Positions 60,866 to 64,000 of a stretch of DNA of 64,000 nt are shown piece after piece; position 1 is the stretch's first letter, and each line of letters starts with the position of its first letter. A model generated the notes under the pieces. It saw only the letters and a list, made by a program, of their open reading frames with translations, did not search any database and had not been told where the DNA came from. Source of the DNA: Peromyscus leucopus (lineage: Eukaryota > Chordata > Mammalia > Rodentia > Cricetidae); assembly GCF_004664715.2 (NCBI RefSeq), contig NC_051066.1, positions 78,809,735-78,873,734 of the forward strand, read 5' to 3'. The translations under genes were made by a program, and so were the position numbers.

Positions 60866-61195
60866 GTTTGTTTGTTTGCTTGCTTTTTGTCTTGGGTGTT
60901 TTGTTCATGTGTATATGCATTTGCTGTGTGTGTGAATAAGGACATACATATGCCATGGTGGTGTGCGTGGAGGTCAGAGGACAATCTCAAGTGTCAGTCC
61001 GTGCCTTCCATCTTATTTAAGACAGGGTCAGGCTATCTGGTCCTTGAGCTTCCAGGGGGAATCTTTCCTACTCTTTGATTTTGTTATAGGAGTGCGAGGA
61101 TTGCAGTTGTGCCCCGTGACACCCGGTTTAACATGGGTGCTGAGTCCAAACTCATGGCTTCTCGCTTGGGCAGCAAGCACTTTACCCTCTGTTTT
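60866..61195 (-). repeat. B3-type SINE, composite
   Basis: Has gcgtggaggtcagaggacaa and gggcagcaagcactttaccc, with extra sequence between them. Confidence 0.65.
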
Positions 61196-61500
61196 AGTCA
61201 ATTTTCTCTTGCTGTAATAAAACACCATGACCAAGACAACCTATAAAAGAAACCATTTAATTTGGGCCTTATGGTTTCACAGGGTTAGAGCCTGTGACCA
61301 CCATGGTGGGGAGCATGGGAGCAGGCAGACAGGAGCAGTCCCTGAGAGCTCACATCTTGATCCACAAACATGAGGCCAAGAGAGAGCTGACTGGGAATGA
61401 TGTGGGCTTTTGAAACCTCAAAGCCTGTCCCCAGTGACAAACCTCCAGCAAGGCCATATCTCCTAATCCTTTCCAAACAATTCTACCAACTGGGACCAAA

Positions 61501-61780
61501 TGTAGTGGCATTTGCTCCCCCACGACCTTGGGCTATAGGGCCTGAAGGAGGCCTTGTATGTGACCTCTTAGAAGGAAAGGGAGACGAAAAGTCAGGAGCT
61601 CCTTCACCCTGCTCCCTGCTTCCTGGTCTGATCCAACCAACAGGTGGATTCGCTCTGGTCAGAACAGAGGATGACTTCAGCTGTTTCCTCAGTTCTGTAT
61701 TTGTGAGTATATTTCCTGAATTTATATCTTAATAAATCCCTATTACCCACTAAATAGACTCATGTGGATTGATCTTAACA
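61501..61780 (+). mobile_element. LTR A of the inverted-end element
   Basis: About 280 bp with a TG start, AATAAA at 61731-61736 and a likely CA end near 61780. It is followed by TGGCGCC, a lysine-tRNA-type primer-binding motif. Class II (ERVK-like) is inferred from the 6-bp duplication and this motif. Confidence 0.7.
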
Positions 61781-61837
61781 AGTGGCGCCAAGGAAAAGTA
61801 GAAGAGAGATGGCTCAGTGGTTAAGAGCACTGACTGA

Positions 61838-62259
61838 TGTTCCACACATTGGGCGCCATGTGTAGCTAGAGCTTTCCTGCCTTGCCCACAGTCAGGACAA
61901 ATCCTTGTCACCCGCCAGTCCCACAGCCGCTCAGACCCAACCAAGTAAACACAGAGACTTATATTGCTTACAAACTGTATGGCCGTGGCAGACTTCTTGC
62001 TAACTGTTCTTATGAAAATGGATTAATTAAATTAATTAATGTAATTTAATTAATCCATTTTCATAAATCTATACCTTGCCATGTGGCTCTTGGCTTACCG
62101 GCGTCTTCATATGCTGCATGTCATGGCGGCGGCTGACAGTGTCTCCTTCCACCTTTCTGTTTTTTCTTTTTTCCTGTCAGTCCTGCCTATACTTCCTGCC
62201 TAGCCACTGGCCAATCAGAGTAATTTGACATACAGACCATCCCACAACACTGGGTTCAA
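61838..62259 (-). mobile_element. mys-like LTR with primer-binding-site tail, inverted
   Basis: Reverse complement of the same LTR family as 50319-50709: it begins TGTTGTGGGATGG at the right and ends CTAGCTACA at about 61861. It is followed by CATGGCGCCCAATGTGTGG, a lysine-tRNA-type primer-binding site that a clean solo LTR would lack. An internal palindrome lies at 62010-62066. Confidence 0.8.
62010..62066. repeat. Perfect 25-bp inverted repeat with 7-nt spacer
   Basis: Arms 62010-62034 and 62042-62066 are exact reverse complements around attaatg. The other LTR copy has a single arm at this position. Confidence 0.97.
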
Positions 62260-62446
62260 TTTCCAGGCCCTCTCCCTTTCCTTTTAAGAGGTCACCCATA
62301 ATGGCAAAAAGCACCACCTCATTCGGGCTCTATAGACCAAGTCATGTGTGGAGCAAATACCACTACAACCAAGTACTAAACATAGGAGCCTATGGGGCCA
62401 TTCTCATTCAAACCAGCACACTCACTGAACCATCTCCCTAGTCCTA

Positions 62447-62560
62447 TTTTTTGTTTTGTTTTGTTTTGTTTTGTTTTGTTTTGAGACAGAGTCTTATTAT
62501 GTAGCCCAAGCTGGACTCAAACTCTATCCTCCTGCTTCAGCCTCTGAAGTGCTGGTATTG
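62447..62560 (-). repeat. (TTTTG)n and old B1 SINE
   Basis: TTTTG run at 62447-62483, then gagacagagtcttattatgt and ctcctgcttcagcctctgaa. Confidence 0.8.
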
Positions 62561-62659
62561 TGTCTGGCTCACAACTCTCATAGCTTTATCTGTTTTATAT
62601 GGCTTCCCTCATCGGATGTAGGCTTAATGCAATCAAGAATAATGTGTAGCATTTCTTTT

Positions 62660-62661
<2 letters not shown>

Positions 62662-62708
<47 letters not shown>
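62662..62708 (+). repeat. (TC)n microsatellite
   Basis: TC run immediately before an antisense B1. Confidence 0.95.
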
Positions 62709-62710
<2 letters not shown>

Positions 62711-62850
62711 ACAGGATTTCTCTGTGTAATGTCCTGGCTGTCCTGGAACTCACTCTGTAGACCAGGCTGGCCTCTAGCTCACAGAGATCTGCCTGCTTCT
62801 GCCTCTTGAGTGCTGGGATTAAAGGCATGCACCACCACTGCCTGGCAGTA
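62709..62850 (-). repeat. B1 SINE
   Basis: Antisense: cagacaggatttctctgtgt and gtgctgggattaaaggcatg. Confidence 0.93.
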
Positions 62851-62904
62851 TTTCTTACCTCTGCCATAATTTGGTTTTGTATTTCATTCCTTTAAAATGT
62901 GTAG

Positions 62905-63130
62905 TAGTGGGTCTGTGGAGATGGCTCAGTGGTTAACAGCATTGACTACTCCTTCAATGGAACCAAATTTGATTCCCAGCACCCATATGGCAGCCTGAAA
63001 AGTCTGTAACTGCAGTTCCCAAGGATAGGGGCCCTTTTCTGACTTCTGTGGGCACCAGGCACCTACATGATACACAGACATACAGACAGGCAAAACCTCC
63101 ATACACATAGAATAAAATAGTAAAAAAAAT
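62905..63130 (+). repeat. B2/B3-type SINE
   Basis: Has tggagatggctcagtggtta, gattcccagcacccatatgg and a gaataaaatag tail. Confidence 0.93.
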
Positions 63131-63620
63131 TAATGTAGTATTCATTGGTGTCAATGTGACATTATGTTATCAAATGTTGGATGGGTGTCATAAAGGAAGA
63201 CAATGTGCATCCTGGGTAATCTTCTCTCTAGACATTGCCTTGTCAAAGCTGAATCATGTCTCATGTGCACATGATGCCATTTCTCACTTCCACATCCATT
63301 TTGTTTGTCTCTATCTATCTATATTATGTCATATTTCAACCTTGATTTCCTAACATGCCATTGAAATGCTCTTTGCCTTCTGTTTATCTACTGCGTGGTA
63401 AAGACAGCCAAGCCTTGCTCTTGTTTTTAGTCTTTAGCTAATACATATTTTCCATCCTTAAAGAATTTAGAATATGGAGAACATGGTAATTAGTAAGATA
63501 TGATGGTGGTAGTGGGGAAGGGTTCCACATTGGTCAGAATTTATGAATAAATTGTTTCTGAAAACCGCCTACCTGTGCTGATGGTAAATTTGAACAATGT
63601 AAATTTGATGAAAAGTTAAA

Positions 63621-63688
63621 TTTCTTTCCTTCTTTCCTTCTTTCCTTCTTTCCTTCTTTCCTTCTTTCCTTCTTTCCTTCTTTCCTTC

Positions 63689-63761
<73 letters not shown>

Positions 63762-63770
63762 TTCCTTCCT
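63621..63770 (+). repeat. (TTTCCTTC)n/(TTTC)n polypyrimidine satellite
   Basis: About 150 bp, with an 8-bp TTTCCTTC part then a pure TTTC part. It can adopt triplex DNA. Confidence 0.95.
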
Positions 63771-63850
63771 GACAAGCTCTTATATAGCCCAGGATGGCCT
63801 TGAACTCCATCTATAGTTGAGGATGACCTCCAACATTCGATCCTCCTGCC
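63771..63850 (-). repeat. B1 fragment
   Basis: Has tatatagcccaggatggcct and cgatcctcctgcctctacct. Confidence 0.7.
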
Positions 63851-63889
63851 TCTACCTTCTGTGTACTGGAAAAACATCCCTATAGTTTT

Positions 63890-63993
63890 CTATTATTAGG
63901 CTACCACATCTGGTTTATTTGGTGCTGAGGATCAAGCCTTGGGTTTCATGCCTTCCAGGCAAATATTTTACCAACTGAACTACACCCCCAGGC
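63890..63993 (-). repeat. ID-like SINE remnant
   Basis: Has gctgaggatcaagccttggg and ccaactgaactacaccccca. Confidence 0.6.
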
Positions 63994-64000
63994 TCAAAGG

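Larger units (their letters stand above)
61803..62275 (+). repeat. B2-type SINE pieces split by an LTR
   Basis: Left piece gagatggctcagtggttaag to gcactgactg (about 61805-61836). Right piece ctgggttcaatttccag (about 62260-62276). About a dozen SINE bases are missing at the break. Confidence 0.6.
61501..62367. mobile_element. Inserted element with inverted LTR termini
   Basis: Starts TGTAGTGGCATTTGCTCC and ends with the inverse, GGAGCAAATACCACTACA. It is flanked by accaaa (61495-61500) and accaag (62368-62373). A longer left LTR (61501-61780) faces a truncated inverted copy (about 62259-62367). Between them lie a primer-binding-like TGGCGCC (61783), B2-like pieces and a second LTR. No viral coding frame remains. 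Confidence 0.8.
61190..62425 (-). mobile_element. Rodent LTR-like repeat split by an 867-bp insertion
   Basis: Outer parts 61190-61500 (gtaataaaacaccatgacca, caaggccatatctcctaatc) and 62368-62425 (gagcctatggggccattctc, attcaaaccagcaca) join to rebuild a common rodent repeat. The missing middle is the insertion 61501-62367. Confidence 0.75.

Noticed and set aside
61501..62367. An intact endogenous retrovirus
   Set aside because: No gag, pol or env frame is present; only LTR ends, a primer-binding-like motif and SINE pieces remain.
62905..63130. tRNA-like A and B boxes in B2 and ID SINEs
   Set aside because: These are SINE promoters, not tRNA genes; no cloverleaf is kept.
63569..63877. Lys/Glu-rich antisense frames
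   Set aside because: Translation of the TTTC satellite.

Overview
This is mammalian nuclear DNA from a rodent, most likely a cricetid (hamster, deer mouse or vole group). The evidence is dense B1, B2/B3-type, B4-like and ID SINEs, long (TG)n/(AC)n tracts, a young B1 of the cricetid type at 34600-34776, and two LTRs resembling the mys/MYSERV elements of cricetids. The species call is an inference.

The window holds one recognisable protein gene, LMO2 (rhombotin-2), on the + strand. A GC-rich proximal promoter and 5' exon lie at about 35.4-36.7 kb. Three coding exons (36650-36690, 41824-42039, 46594-46813) encode the 158-residue two-LIM-domain protein, followed by a 3' UTR to about 47.6 kb. A 127-nt mini-intron (36344-36470) in the 5' exon has plausible splice sites. 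Its removal joins an upstream ATG (36337) in frame to LMO2 and adds 62 residues, giving 220 in total. If it is retained, the same ATG opens a three-codon upstream ORF.

Region by region: 0-35 kb is upstream of the proximal promoter. It has no convincing protein gene and carries many SINEs, old MIR/L2/L1/DNA-transposon relics, LTR-like repeats, satellites, and some repeat-poor blocks that may hold regulatory elements, including a possible distal promoter near 15 kb and a GATA/ETS-motif block near 33.3-33.5 kb. 35.4-37.3 kb is the CpG-rich promoter, first exon and start of intron 1. 36.7-46.6 kb holds the introns, with a repeat-free block at 43.3-43.8 kb. 47.6-64 kb is downstream intergenic sequence with repeats and repeat-poor blocks (52.8-53.2, 54.5-54.9, 56.1-57.4 kb).

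No CRISPR array, operon, prophage or novel gene system is present. The most unusual structures are: (1) an 867-bp insertion at 61501-62367 whose ends are inverted copies of one LTR terminus, flanked by a near-perfect 6-bp target duplication and containing a second LTR with a primer-binding-site-like motif; (2) a 25-bp perfect palindrome in that second LTR; (3) a 109-bp inverted duplication (17656-17764 and 18486-18594, 102/109 identical) that looks like a templated insertion; and (4) the mini-intron that switches the LMO2 N-terminus.
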